A DNA stretch of 64,000 nucleotides from Neurospora crassa OR74A (taxonomy: Eukaryota; Ascomycota; Sordariomycetes; Sordariales; Sordariaceae): assembly GCF_000182925.2 (NCBI RefSeq), contig NC_026502.1, positions 2,790,001 through 2,854,000 of the forward strand. Reading direction: 5' to 3'. Each line of letters starts with the position of its first letter. Position 1 is the stretch's first letter. Positions 47,664 through 60,118 of the stretch are shown here, in pieces. Both the position numbers and the translations under genes were made by a program. The notes under the pieces were generated by a model. It was given only the letters and a program-made list of their open reading frames with translations. It did not search any database and was not told where the DNA came from.

Positions 47664-50600
47664 ATGAACGGCGACACGGGCCTGGTCGGTGGCCTGGTCG
47701 AGAGGCTCGCAACCAGGGTACGTTTCCCTTGCCATGACAGACATGCCATGACAGACATACCATGACAAGCCAACAATTGCTGACCGAAACCCCCCGCTGC
47801 CGTGCCGTTATGTAGCTGCCTCATCGCACCGGTGCTCCCGCCCAGGATCTCTACCACGACGACATCATCTCCATCACCCGCTCCACCCTCATCAGGGTCA
47901 GCGCCGGCTCCGTCAACCTCGTCCTCGACGCCCTTCTTGGTCTTCTCGAGGACCTTGCTCGCCCCTACCGGTCCATCTTTAACCATCCGCCTCTTGTCCT
48001 TTTGTCCGAAATCTATGCTCTCGAATTGATCGCCGACTGTTGCGCCAGCCATTGGGGCCCCTCCCACACAGAAAATGGCCTCGGAGATAGCTATGCGCTC
48101 TCTTCTGCGCAGCGTGCTGCCTTGCCTCCCCCCAAGCCCCTAGACGACGTCCTGGTCCGCCGCACCTTTGAGGTCATCAAGCTACTGTTCGATCCCTATC
48201 CCGATGGCTATACATTACCCGCCAAGACGCTCCTTGACGAGACCACCGCCAAACCGGCTGCCGTCCGTCTCCCTGACGAGGTTATGCGTACCCCTGTCTC
48301 CACGCCCTCCAACGAACCCCTAGAAAGCAGCCACTTGCTACAGCTTCACGCCACCGCCATTGAAGCTCACGTCAAGACCATTGCCGAGTTTGTCACAGCT
48401 TCCAGCTGGTCAGCCTCCTTTGAGTACTTTAGAAACACCATATATGTTGCCCGTCAGTCGGTACCTGGCCCGGGCACGCCGATACCCAATGTCGCCGCTG
48501 CCGAGGAAGAAAGGTCGGCTCTCATTGTTTTGAGGCTGACGGCATGTTTTTGGGTCGACCTCCAGAAGCTCAGCGCCGTTATCGCAGAATTCAACTCCAG
48601 CTGGCTACAATTTCGAAAAAGCTTCCAGAATACCGTCGCCGTCGTCACTCCTTTGCTTATTACCCGGTGGTTGGAGCGATATCCCAATGAGTTTGTGGAG
48701 CTGCACATGGGCCGCAGACGCCGCGACAATGCGCCCGATACGCTCTTTGACTATGCCCAGAATGGCAGCAACGACAATACCAGGAGAAGGGGCCTTCTAC
48801 ATCCTCTACAGACGACGTTGCTCCTTCTCCTACCGGATGTGTTTGACGTTGCCAGTAACTTGCGCGAAGCCAAGAGCACAAGCATGAACAAGAAAGTTAC
48901 GTTCCTCGAAGATCGCAAAAGGGCCCTTAGAAACCGAAACGAAGTGTCCGTCTACTGTCTCGTATCCCTGCTACGTGCCGCGCGACACTTCGATCCCGAC
49001 AGCGATTTGGCCCTCGTGAGTTATGCCATGGACGTCCAGGATGATGTGCGCGATTCCGTATTTCGACGCTATGGCCTTGGCCCGGATGGCATATTCTTTG
49101 AACAGGACATCATGACGGCAGCGTTCGTGAGCCTCACGCACCTGAGTTTTGATAGCTGCGTGGACTCTCTTGTGGATCAGTGTCTTACGCCATCAGCGCC
49201 GCACATCTTCAAAATTGCCGTGATTCAGGCATGCTCGCACTTTGCCAGGTTGGAGAACAGCAGCAAATACCAGCCATTGTTCACAAAGGCTTCGGCTTTC
49301 GTTCAGGGGCAGCTGCAGGTAAGACTCCATTCAATCTTGGTTCAGGCCTACACTTTCGTCGCTTTCTGTTAACTTCTGAAAATAGGCCATGTCCATGCTC
49401 CTTATCCAGGGCTATGTTGATGAGCAAATCATGCAGCGACAGCAGATTGAGAGCGCCTCCATGGTTGACATGATCTGCAATATTCTAAACTTCTTGGACG
49501 CGTCCCCCATGACGTTGTTTGAAGGGCCTCCTTATGATCTCAATGAGCGCGATCGATTTTACCAGGAAAATCTGGAAGCCCTGATCTCATGCGTTGTTGC
49601 GCCAGACGAATCGGTTAGGCGGCTCGGAACCAGGGTCGCCAAGCGCTTGTATGCCAACGATGTGGTCCTTCAATCATTGAGGGCTTCGAAGAGGCTAGAA
49701 CAGCCGGCATTTAAGCTGGGCTTCTGGCGGCTGACGTATGTTTCACCTCGTATCATAGAACTATTGTGTACTGTGATCAAGATTGTAAACTGACATCAAC
49801 TCAATCGTACAGGTCCCTCATCCTCATGTCAATATGCGACAGAGCTGGCATGCCAGGAACCGCTCCGGGCCTCAAATCAGTCCTGGAGTACCTCGATTCG
49901 AGGTTAATGCTCCTGCAAGCGATACCGGTAAGTAAGCTCCCATTCGGTCCTCGCAATAACCAGCCACTGACTTGTTTTCTTCATTTTCTTTTGCTGCAGG
50001 AACTGGCTAAAATTTGCGAAGACATTCCCGAAAGAACAGCTGCAGCCACAAAGCTGGAAACCCTCTTCCTCGTGTCACTTTGCTCGGCGGAGATTGAAGT
50101 TTGTCAGATAGTGACATCTTGCATCGGAAGCTTCCTCGAAGAATGCAGAATCATCGATGCTGCCGCATGCTCGGCATCGAAGCCCTCTCTGGCTCTTTTG
50201 CGAAACGCAGATATCTTCAGCGAGATCTCGTCACGGACTTTTAGGTTTACCGGCCTGGTTGCTTTCCAAAAGCGCAACAGGGGACTGCTACGGCGCTTGC
50301 AGTATCCCAGCGCCGGTATTCTGAATGCGTGGGAGACCGTTTTTGAGAGATGGCTTCACTTGTCCAAGGATGTATCTCTGACATCGGCCGAGTCCATGGG
50401 TGAAAGAGTTGTGGCTGAGTGGCGCAACTATTCCGGGTTCCTTGCCTCCCTGGGCGGAATATGCACGGCTGAGCAAGCCGCTACTCTGGAGGAGCCGGCA
50501 GTCAGTGGGTTGCGGTGGATTGACAGGCTGTCCTCCGACAACCACGAAGAACCTTTCCTCAACCGATACCTAAGGCTCAGTATTCAGCTCCTGGCTTGTA

Positions 50601-53600
50601 CTAACGTTAGGATCCGGGAGACGATGAGGGAGATCCTCGCAACCGAAGTATCGCCTGCGCTGTATCAGCACTTGTTCAGAGCCCTCGAATCAGAACTTGA
50701 CGTACTATTCACTGGGGCCCTTGAGGCGCCCTCGAGGGGCCAAGACAACGAGATTATGTTTGCCGAACAAGCAGCATCGCTCCTTAGGTCGTTGGTGGAA
50801 AGACTTGACACGCCAACTGAGCTTGGCGCCGCATCTTCGCTCCATCTCAACTCACTCACGCACAGCTTCGCCAAGTTCTTGGACGGGGTACCAGACTCGC
50901 CGAACAGTTTGCGTGTCAAAATTAAAATCTGTCAGCTCTGTGAGGCCATTGTCAAAAGAAAGGAACACCTCAATCTCCGTGACGATGTCCGCATCCGAAA
51001 CCAACTTCTTGCCTACGTCTATAGCTGGGTTACGAGGCCTCATTCACCCAGGATTGATGCGGGCGCCTTCGGTCAAAGCCGCCAAGACGAGATGATTAGG
51101 GTGCAGAAGGATCTCGACAGGGCATGTCTTAAGGCGCTGGCTGAACTTACATATCGCCTACCTTTGCAGCTGAACGACTCTACGAACGATGCCACAACCA
51201 GCGAGCGAAAAATGAAACTGTTCGAGTCGTACTTCAGCAGGTTTTTGGAGGTTCTGGACCCTCAATATGAGCATATGTTCCGGTCCGAGCATACTGGTAG
51301 CTCTTCCTCCAGAGATGGAGAGCCGTCAATGTCCGATCTATCAATCACCATCATGTCCAATCTCTTGAGCGCCAACATCGATGTGGGACTCAAGTCAGCC
51401 CTCAACGTCGGATACCACGAACACGCCGAGATCCGGACCGCATTTGTTAGGGTGCTCTATAACATCTTGGTTCAGGGGGCTGAGTTCAACAATCTCTCAA
51501 GCACAGCGGTGAATGAAAAATACGATGAGCTTCTGAGCCTTCTGACGACCGACACTACACTGGCTATGGCTATGGGTGCGGTTTGCCCCAGTCATGAGGT
51601 GGATGAGCTGACAATCGCGCTGCTTAGCATCTACGAATCAAGAGGCCAAAGTTTTGTGCTCCTTGAGGCCCTGATCAAACAGGAGATTGAGGAGACGGAG
51701 AATGAATCAGAGTTGCTGCGTAGGAGCTGTGTCGCGACCAAAATGCTCTCAATTTATGCGAAATGGAAAGGCGCAGGGTACCTCAAAGCTACCCTGCAAA
51801 AGGTACTGGACCGGTTGATGCAAACATCGAAAGACCTCAATCTCGAGCTCGATCCGACCAGGGTATCTTCACCGGAGGAATTGCAAAAGAATGCCTTGCA
51901 GCTCGAAATCGTGGCCAATGTATTCATCGATGACATTTGCGCCTCATCGGCCAGGATACCGCCATCATTTAGGAAAATCTGCAGTATCGTAAGTGCCGCC
52001 TGTCTACGGGTTGCTGCCAAGTACTGAGAACTAATCCGACGCGTGTAACAGATTGCTGCAGCGGTGATGCCCCGATTCTCTGAGGCTAAGTACACAGCAG
52101 TTGGCGCCTTCATCTTCCTGCGCTTCTTCTGCCCGGCCATTGTTGCTCCTGAGGTTGAGGGCTTGGTTGCTACGGCACCTTCCAAGGAGATGCGCCGTGG
52201 TCTCCTCCTGATCGCTAAAGTCATCCAAAACCTGGCCAACAACGTTCTGTTTGGCGCCAAGGAACCTTTCATGTTCCCATTGAACGACTTCTTGACAAAG
52301 AATATCTATCGGGTAACCACCTTTCTGAGGGAGATCTCGGTCGAGCCGGAAACCATGGAGCGTCCCAACAGCGACGAGTCATTTGACTTTGGTTCTTGTG
52401 TGTCTCTTCACAGGATTTTGTATGACCATTGGGACCAAGTTCGGCAACGGCTCGCCTCAATTGAAAGGCGAGACCTTGTGAGGTCACCTTGCGAACCCAC
52501 AAGAGGAAAGCCAAACCTCCTTGAACCCCTGAGAAGCCTCATCATGAATTTGGGACCACCGCCGCTGGCTGTGACCTGGAACAGGCCACACATCTCAGCA
52601 AACCTACCACCTGTTTACTCTAGATTCCAGGATTTTATGCTCCGAAATGCGTTCCGCGGTGTCGAATCTTCGTCGACTCCACCCCCCGCCGTTTATGATG
52701 CTGGCGAGTCCAGGGACGGCATTCAGATGATCTGCATCATGCTGCGGTACATAGACACCGAATCTGCCGACGTTGATGCATACTTGTATTACTATCTCAA
52801 GATTGCTAGTCGACTTTGGGATCGGCCATTTGGCATTTTCATTGATGCTACGTTCTACAACGTGCAGTCCGAACCAGCGGAGAGTCTACTTCGCAAAATC
52901 GAACTGCTTACACCAACTGAGCTCTCGAAGCAGCTCCAGCGCGTATACATCTTCAACATGAACTCCGCCTGCAAGAAGGGTTTCCGCAAGGTGTTCAAGA
53001 CTTGGATTAGAAACGAGAACAGCATCTATAGCCCCGCCAACATTGAATACCATCTTCTTGGAAGTTACCGAGAGTATGATGCCCATTTCGACCACAAAAA
53101 ATTTAGCCTGAACAAGGACACCAGGGAATTCATGGACGAGACTCTGGATGGTTTCAACATCACACGGCTGTCGAAGACCAAGGGCAAAATTGACGTTTCC
53201 TTGTCAATCAGCAAAAGCTTCGTCAGGGTTTCGACCAAGAAGAGGCAAGAAATATATCCAGCATCCCGGATTAGTGTGGTAATCAACGATGCCTTTCGCC
53301 TGAGCGAGGTTGAGGAGGCTCCAACATCCATACAAACGGAGGATGATTCGGCGTTTGGTCTTAGAGCAGATAATGGCAAGATTGTGATGTACTTCACAAG
53401 TCCTGAGAAGGCCAAAATCTTGAGTCTCCTTCGCATGAGAAAGGCGCAATACGTCAAGGACCCAAAGCAGATGCAACCGCACGAAAGATTCATCAAACCA
53501 CAGGATGTACCCGGTACTCTGCTGAACTTGGCGTTGACGAACCTGGCTAGCCCAGACCCCGTTCTCAGGCTATCTTCATACAATTTGCTGGGGGCACTGT

Positions 53601-56034
53601 GCAAATCATTCAAGTTCAAGGCTGCTTCGAGACTTGTCAGCACCAAAGACATTGCAGTTCCGAGCGATGCTTCGCAGTTCATCATCCAAATCAGCCAGAA
53701 GCTAGCCGAATCAGAACCGCAGCTTACTGGGGATTTCTTGAACGAGTTTTTCGCCAGTTGGCCCAGCTTCTCTGATGAGCAGAAGCCGTTATGTCTCGCC
53801 TATATGGCTCCCTGGGTACCCGGGTTGCGCCCGTCTCTGCTCGCTAATGAGGTGGACGGGGAGAAGGGCATGGAAAAGATTGCAGCCGTCTTAAGGAAGC
53901 TCATTGACATTGCCCTTTCAGACCCAGCGGTTCTTTTCCAGCTGCAGCAATCCGTTTGGCCCGCTATCCAGCAGGACGAAAAACTGCTTGAGAGTTTCCT
54001 TGAAGAGGTCATCAAGGCCGCACTCAACAGAGGATTTGGCATTGCGGAGACAGACACGTTGACCTCGATAGCAGGCGGAATTGGCACGGTTACCCTGCGT
54101 GGAAGGATAATCTCCAGACTACGCAAGGCACTAAACCGGTCTTCCTTGCGCCCGACAAAGTATCTACCTGACAACTCGGTATGGAACGAAATCTGCGTCT
54201 TGCTACAATTCTGCCTCGCCTTGTCGTTTGACAGTGGCGAGCAAGCTGAGATGTTTATGCCGGAAATATTCCACATTGTCACCATGCTTGCCAATACGGG
54301 CAATCCAGACGTCAGGCAGGTGGTCCACCGACTACTAATCAACACCATACATGCGGCTTGTACTTCGTTTGCCTTGGACGAGGTACGGCTGAATAAGCTG
54401 AAGGTGACGCTGGACACGTTGTCGGATCCGCGGAGCGACCTCTTCACAAACAACGTCACGTTTACGCGGGATGGGGCATCGATATCAACCAACCAGGACG
54501 GAGGTGCTACCTTGACAGCCACCGAAAACCTGGCAACTCTTCTGTTCGAGACCTGCTCTATTGCCGCTCCAACTGTTGACCTCGCAAACAAATGGCGGTC
54601 GCGATGGATGGGCCTCGTGGCGAGCACAGCTTTCCAGAACAACCCTGCTATCCAGCCTCGTGCTTTCACTGTCATGGGCTGTCTAGCACGTGAGGAGGTT
54701 GATGACGACCTGCTTTACCAGGTCCTTGTAGCGCTCCGAAACAGCATCGGCCGCTTTGGTGATGACAGTAACAGTGACATGCTGGTCGCCATCGTCACCT
54801 CGCTCTCCAAGATGATGTCCAAGCTGCCATCTGCGTCCCGTTACGGTCTGCAGCTCTTCTGGCTTGCCATGTCCCTCCTTCGACTGGTGCCCCCCAACTT
54901 GTTCAACTGCACTGCAATGTTCTTGGAGTCGGTCTTGACCAACATCAGCACGACGGGCGACCTCAAGGGCGAGAAGATGGTTCATTATCTTCTCCAGGGA
55001 AGGGCCCAGCTGGAGGAGGCCGCGCTCCTGCTCGATGAGGCATACGGTATTCACTTCACTGCTGAGAACTTCCACTTTGCCGCGTGCGCATGCTTGGTCA
55101 GGGGATTGACAGACACAGTCACCAAGTCAACGGCGCTGAGGGTGCTGTCCACGTTTTTGGAGATGACCACTTTCACTGTGACAACTGTGAACGCAGCTGT
55201 GGCAAATGCTACTCCGGATGGAATCCTGAGCCCGACGGTGCAGCCGCTGAAGACCATGAGGGAACTCTGCGCATCACCATACATGGCCTTGATCCTAGCA
55301 AGGACGCTCAACTTGGATGAGCTTAGGGATAGTCTCTGGTCTGCGGGTATCAACGTCAACCCCAACAGCAACGGCCTACCTCCGTTCTCGTCCGTTTCTG
55401 CCTCTGTTGCTGCCGGTGGTCTGGGCAGTGGACTTGGAGCCGGCGGTGACCCTCTCGTGGGGGACGTCGCCAGTGACGCAGTACCTTCGCCTGCAGCCGC
55501 AGCCGCCGACACGTCAGCGATTGACATTCGCCGGGGTGCGAACGACTTGGACTACATCAAAGACAAGGACTTGCTCCTCAACACGGCCATTGAGCTCGTA
55601 GACTTTCAGTATCTTGAGGATGCAGTGCAGAACCGCACGCTGATGTGGCTCAACGAGATCGCTGTCGGCAGACCGTCGGTTATCATGCATCTCTGTGGAC
55701 CCATCATCAGTATTCTCGACGACATTGTGCTGCACTGCCAGAACCCGTCGACGCTGGAGAGCGCGCACGAGCTGCTGCAGACGCTGACGAACAACCCCAA
55801 GTTCTCGGGGGCAATGGAGCAAGCGGCTATGTTGAACGAGATCTTGGATGAGATGGGTTTTGGTGGGCTGTGGAGGAGTTGCAGCTTTAATCTGAGCCAT
55901 CAGGAGCAGGATAGGCAATGTTTTGGGTTGACTGAGAAGTTGATTGAGGTAAGTTTCTGTCCTTCTTGGTGGTGCGGCTTGCAAGTGATAGTTGACTGAC
56001 ATTGTGGGTTGGGGAATAGCTTATTATTATCTGA
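47664..56034 (+). CDS. Neurofibromin/Ira-type Ras GTPase-activating protein, about 2640 aa
   Basis: Negative regulator that speeds GTP hydrolysis on Ras. Seven exons close in phase: 47664-47717, 47816-49318, 49386-49735, 49813-49927, 50000-51988, 52052-55948 and 56020-56034. The RasGAP domain spans about residues 1180-1420. ELLRRSCVATKML carries the arginine-finger position (R1248 or R1249), and FLRFFCPAI (from F1359) is the FLRxxxPA signature, interrupted by an intron just before IIAAAVMPRFSEAKY. Downstream are a Sec14-like region (about 1560-1720, with RPFGIFIDATFYN and RVYIFNMNSACKKGF) and a PH-like region to about 1830, the bipartite module typical of NF1. The rest is helical HEAT-like sequence. 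The last exon codes only LIII before TGA; its call depends on a GTAAGT donor and a TTGACTGAC...AATAG acceptor. No truncation is seen. Confidence 0.92.
47733..47766. repeat. 14-bp tandem repeat in RasGAP intron 1
   Basis: CATGACAGACATGC, then CATGACAGACATAC, then a partial CATGACA, all inside the first intron (47718-47815). Confidence 0.85.
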
Positions 56035-58577
56035 GTCTGATCAAGACTAGCTAAGCGAGAGGATTTTACATTCAATGCGGTCCTTCTAGAAACAAATGAG
56101 GACGGCAACACGCATAAGTGGGCACTATCGATTACATGTCTGTCGCATTATATAAGCCACCTACCTAGTGAGAACGATACACGCACTTTCTACAATCGAT
56201 ATCACTGCATCAACGAAGAAGAGAGTGGATGGCATGTGGTGAGCCGCAAGGAGCCCATTCGAAAGCCATATGATTCCCCGCGATGGAGGATGTCAAATGG
56301 GATATATGAAAAGGGAAGAAGCTGAGAGAGCTAGGAGTCACATATGACCAGGAAATCGGAGAGAGAGGAGATTCTAGTCAGAGGTTAAGCTTACACTTGA
56401 GACGATGAGAGGTGAGATAGTCGGATGTATATACCGTTATATATAAGTTTCAATTTTCGCCTTTTTTTTTTTTTTTTCTTATTCCCATACGCACGCAGCA
56501 ATCCACTATTTCCAATGCCTGAGAATAATGATAGTGACTAGATTGGTATTTTTCTACCTTTTGCTGACCCCGTTTTCTTGACTTTGTCGTTGTTGTTGTT
56601 GTCCGGGTCTTAACATGCTTATTACATCGAAACATTGCCAAAATCTTGACTGCCTACCCATCAAGCGTCAATACCTCCCGGCCATGAAATCCGCGGACAG
56701 TCTAATGAGCTCCACTGGTTCCGCGGAATCCGGTCTGGTCGGGGTTAACATCTTTAGGACCGCCTGTGCCTCGTTGTACACGCCGCAGCCGCGTCATGTG
56801 CAGAACTTGTGTCGATGCATCGCGGTAAGAATGAGTAAAAATATTAAGAATCATGGGGAAGTCGGGGAGATTGGTAATCCACTACTGGGGGAATAAATAC
56901 ATCATCATTAATTGTCATTTGGTGTCACGATGGCTCGAGAGGTTTTGATTTCCGAATAAAGATAGATAGGAGGGGATATGGAATCATTCGTTTACTGTTG
57001 ACAACCCCGATGGTTTTCGGATATAGGTTCAGAGTAGTGTACATAGGTACGCAGTAAGCAATTGTAAGTACTGTGTATGTATGTATGATGGATGTATGGA
57101 TCTTGTTCATGGTGGGTGGGTACATAGTAGTGCCGGTATGTAAGTGGTGACTAAGCAGGGGTAATCGGATCCGCTCGTCTTGGCTACAGCGCTTCCTTGG
57201 ACACTAGCAGTATTCTCCTTTATTCTGTTTCGGTATATTCGAATCGAGTTTACTACGTATGTAGGTCATTTGGAATCACATTTGCGGTGTTGCAATACAA
57301 AACTGGAATCATGTTTCTTTTTTCTGTGTGTGTGTGTGTGTGTGTGTGTGCGCATGTTGGTACCTACTGTGTGTACATATTGATCATGACATATGACATA
57401 TGCGACAGCGACAGCAGCTAGGAACACAAATCATTCTCGGCAGTACGTACGGTCGATGCCCACATGTATGCCCGTGGAAAGTGTCGTCGTCCAATAATAA
57501 GCAATGCGCAGCCGGTTGGTGATGTTTAGAGTTCTGACCAACTTTGTTTGGGTAGGGGGAGGTCCGAGGTCCCTGCATAATTACCAAGTAAACGAAGATA
57601 TCAACGTAAATGTTTCAAAATGCCATGATTATATTCCAGGCATTCTTCCGTCAAAGTCCCAGTCATCGATATATTCATCATCAACCTTCATTCGACTTGG
57701 TCCGCCTACTTTGTTTTCTTCAACACAAATTACAACTTGCCAACTCATCCTACTACGGAGCTTCATCTCCAACGTTGATGGATAGTCTAGACGTCACTCA
57801 GAATTCATATCAAACCAAGCTGTATCGCATCGTATCCAGTTTCCTGAACTGAGACAGACTTGCGGCTCCCACCATTGTTCCCCGCGGCATCGTCATGCAT
57901 CATCGCTCTTCCCGCTGTCAAGTTTGGAACTGTGGATGGAATGTCTAGCATATCTAGCGCGATGCAACGTGGTTACATACACTAGAGTGAACAAGTCCAC
58001 AATTTCGACGGGCTGGAACAGCCGTTCGCTGGGAACTAAAAATGCAGCAAATGTCTTGGATGTCAGGATCAGTCTGGATCCAGCTCGAACCCCTCTGAGC
58101 CGGATTGTCGTGGATTTCCCATTTGAGCTGCCGAGTAAATCTAGGCCTTGGCGTTGCTGGGCGGGCCACATTTGTCTTTCGATTGATTCGTATTTCGTAG
58201 CCTCGAGGAATCGGTCGTCTTCACTCGGCTTGTGGTGATTCTACCATGCAGCAAGCAGTTCGAACTCGAAAGACAGTGAATAAATGATGGGAAAAATCAC
58301 GAGCGACAAAAGAAAGTGAGCAACGATGTGGAATCTTGAGATGCGAGTGGTCGGATTAAAGTGGGCTTTCTCTCGGCATTCGAGATCCTCACCCGTAAGC
58401 CAGATGGAGATCCCGGTCCCGAAGCCTAGTAGTGGGCCTATGGGAACGTGGAGGGTGGGATCAGACCCGCACTCCGAAGGGCCGAGACCCAAACATTTCT
58501 CGAGCCCACCGACCAGTCACGTCTCGACCACCACTAGGACATTCCAGTCGGCCAAAGCCAAGAAGAACCTAAGCCAT
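56035..58577. other. Gene-free flank left of the transposon
   Basis: No reading frame with family resemblance. Contains a poly-T run at about 56462-56477 and the TG repeat listed separately. Base composition is ordinary up to the transposon's edge, with no RIP pattern. Confidence 0.6.
57325..57350. repeat. (TG)13 microsatellite
   Basis: Thirteen perfect TG units. Confidence 0.95.
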
Positions 58578-58580
58578 TCA
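58578..58580. repeat. Left target-site duplication TCA
   Basis: TCA directly before the left inverted repeat matches TCA directly after the right one. A 5-bp alternative (CATTC, with an 18-bp inverted repeat including one more A/T pair) fits equally by sequence; superfamily favours 3 bp. Confidence 0.7.
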
Positions 58581-58597
58581 GGGCGTGATCCGTAGCG
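58581..58597 (+). repeat. Left terminal inverted repeat
   Basis: GGGCGTGATCCGTAGCG, exact reverse complement of 63098-63114. Confidence 0.95.
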
Positions 58598-58608
58598 TTT
58601 TTTTTAGG

Positions 58609-58786
58609 CTTTTCACCCAGTGAAAAGGCCCGGTGAAAATCGCGGTCCCGAACAATCTGGACACTTTTGTACATTTTCACCGGGTTAACACGTCTGTGCA
58701 CGTCTGTGCAACCCGGTGAAAAAAAAATCCCCGCTTTTTAATATTCTAACCAACTAAAGCTCAAAGCTATATTTTCACCTAGTGAA
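58609..58786. repeat. Left subterminal repeat array of CCCGGTGAAAA / TTTTCACCGGG
   Basis: Copies: palindrome CTTTTCACccaGTGAAAAG at 58609-58627; CCCGGTGAAAA at 58629-58639; TTTTCACCGGG at 58674-58684; CCCGGTGAAAA at 58712-58722; TTCACctaGTGAA within 58772-58786. The third and fourth form a 13-bp perfect inverted repeat (58674-58686 with 58710-58722) around a doubled CACGTCTGTG. Such arrays near transposon ends are usually protein-binding sites. Confidence 0.85.
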
Positions 58787-59676
58787 TAGAAAAAAGGGTA
58801 TTTTGCAAGTCGTAAATATACAAATTTTAATACCAAAACTCGCTACCCCTAGTATAAACCCAGTATATATAGCGATTTTAGCACTACAATACTATACAAC
58901 ATATTACACACTACTCTCAAAACCCCTAAATATAACGCAAATCCCCTAGTAACCCTACAATTATAGTAGCGCATAAGTATAAAATATACGCGTATATAGC
59001 CTCCTTTCTAATTATTATAGTAGTAATATAATTGGGTCCCTAACTTATTATTAACCCTAATCCCTTAAAGGGAGTTTTTATTACTAAAGAGCTCTTATAT
59101 AGGTATTAGGGGCGCTTATAATTATTTATCCGTATACAGGCGAGTATAGTATTTATATTAACCGTCTAGCTTCAATATAATACTAGACTATATAAAGGAA
59201 GACAGCTATAAGCCAATAAGAAGGTAATAATCTTCTTATTAATAGTTATTGAGACGCCCATGCATTCGGAGCTCGAGCGTTGTCGGTGGGCCGAAAGGTG
59301 ACATGGAAGATCCGCACCAAAGGTCGTGGTCCATGGGCCCACCCAACGCCGCAAGCGAGGAAGGCGCGGCGTATCTGTCTATTAGCGGTTGGAATGCAAA
59401 AAAAATACCCGTCTTGGCACGGCTTGGCAGTCCTAAATAGGAAAACTTGGCGCCAAGCAGGACACGGTTCGAATAGCAGCTCGAAAAAGCCACTTTTTCC
59501 TTTGCAACAGCGATTTCTCATCGACCATCTAATGCACTCAAATGCATATGGTGTCAAAATGACGAGAAAAGAAAGGCGGTCATTTTGGTACCGGTCGCAT
59601 TGTAGTGCACGCTCTGGTTGTTGAGAAAAATGCAAAAGAAGTTAAAAATAAGGATTTTAGTTGCGACCGTAGTTTA

Positions 59677-59740
59677 GAAATGACCAAGTCCGAAAAATGA
59701 CCAAGTCCGAAAAATGACTAAGTCCGAAAAATGACTGATT
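59677..59740. repeat. 17-bp tandem repeat, about four copies
   Basis: Unit AAAAATGACCAAGTCCG repeated with small changes (GACCAAG, GACTAAG, GACTGAT) and ending before CCCCTAACCC. Confidence 0.85.
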
Positions 59741-59743
59741 CCC

Positions 59744-59778
59744 CTAACCCTGAAGGCCACTGAGAGGGTTAGGGTTAG
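59744..59778. repeat. Telomere-like hairpin CTAACCCT...AGGGTTAGGGTTAG
   Basis: CTAACCCT at 59744-59751 pairs with AGGGTTAG at 59765-59772, followed by another GGTTAG. Neurospora telomeres use TTAGGG, so this is an interstitial telomere-like motif of two units. Confidence 0.75.
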
Positions 59779-59827
59779 AAGTGAGATTTCTGAAAGCGAA
59801 TTTTAAAAAAAAAAAATTCTTTTTAAC

Positions 59828-59880
<53 letters not shown>

Positions 59881-59960
59881 CTTTTTAGTAGGGAGGAGGA
59901 GGAGGGGGGGGGAAACAGGTGATATAGAGGGAAAAATTCAACTATTTATTTAAGAAACTG

Positions 59961-60058
59961 GTTGAGCTTGTAGCTTAATGGTTATTATTATTATTACCTT
60001 TCTTAAAGGTCACCTGTTCAGTTCAGCTTTAAGTCTTTTTTTTTTTTTTTTTTTTTTT
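59961..60058 (+). repeat. tRNA-like / SINE-like unit with pol III promoter boxes and T-run terminator
   Basis: TAGCTTAATGG at 59971-59981 matches the tRNA A box, GTTCAGTTC at 60016-60024 matches the B box with one change, the spacing of about 45 nt is normal, and a 23-nt T run follows (60036-60058) that would stop RNA polymerase III. The middle (TTATTATTATTATTA) cannot form a normal anticodon arm, so it is not a functional tRNA. It may be a tRNA-derived SINE head or a decayed tRNA gene. Confidence 0.6.
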
Positions 60059-60089
60059 AACTAAGTAGATTCTAGGGCGTCTCTCTGTC

Positions 60090-60118
60090 TCCCCTGGACT
60101 TTGGCTCCGCCCAGGGGA
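60090..60118. repeat. Short GC-rich hairpin
   Basis: TCCCCTGG pairs with CCAGGGGA across a 13-nt loop (ACTTTGGCTCCGC). Near the right edge of the ordinary-composition block. Confidence 0.75.

Noticed and set aside
53800-54675. 291-codon frame on minus strand
   Set aside because: Antisense shadow of the RasGAP exon 6.
59410-59480. Possible tRNA (TTGGCACGGCTTGG and CGGTTCGAATAGC)
   Set aside because: B-box-like GGTTCGAAT is good, but the A box is poor and no cloverleaf stems could be paired by eye.
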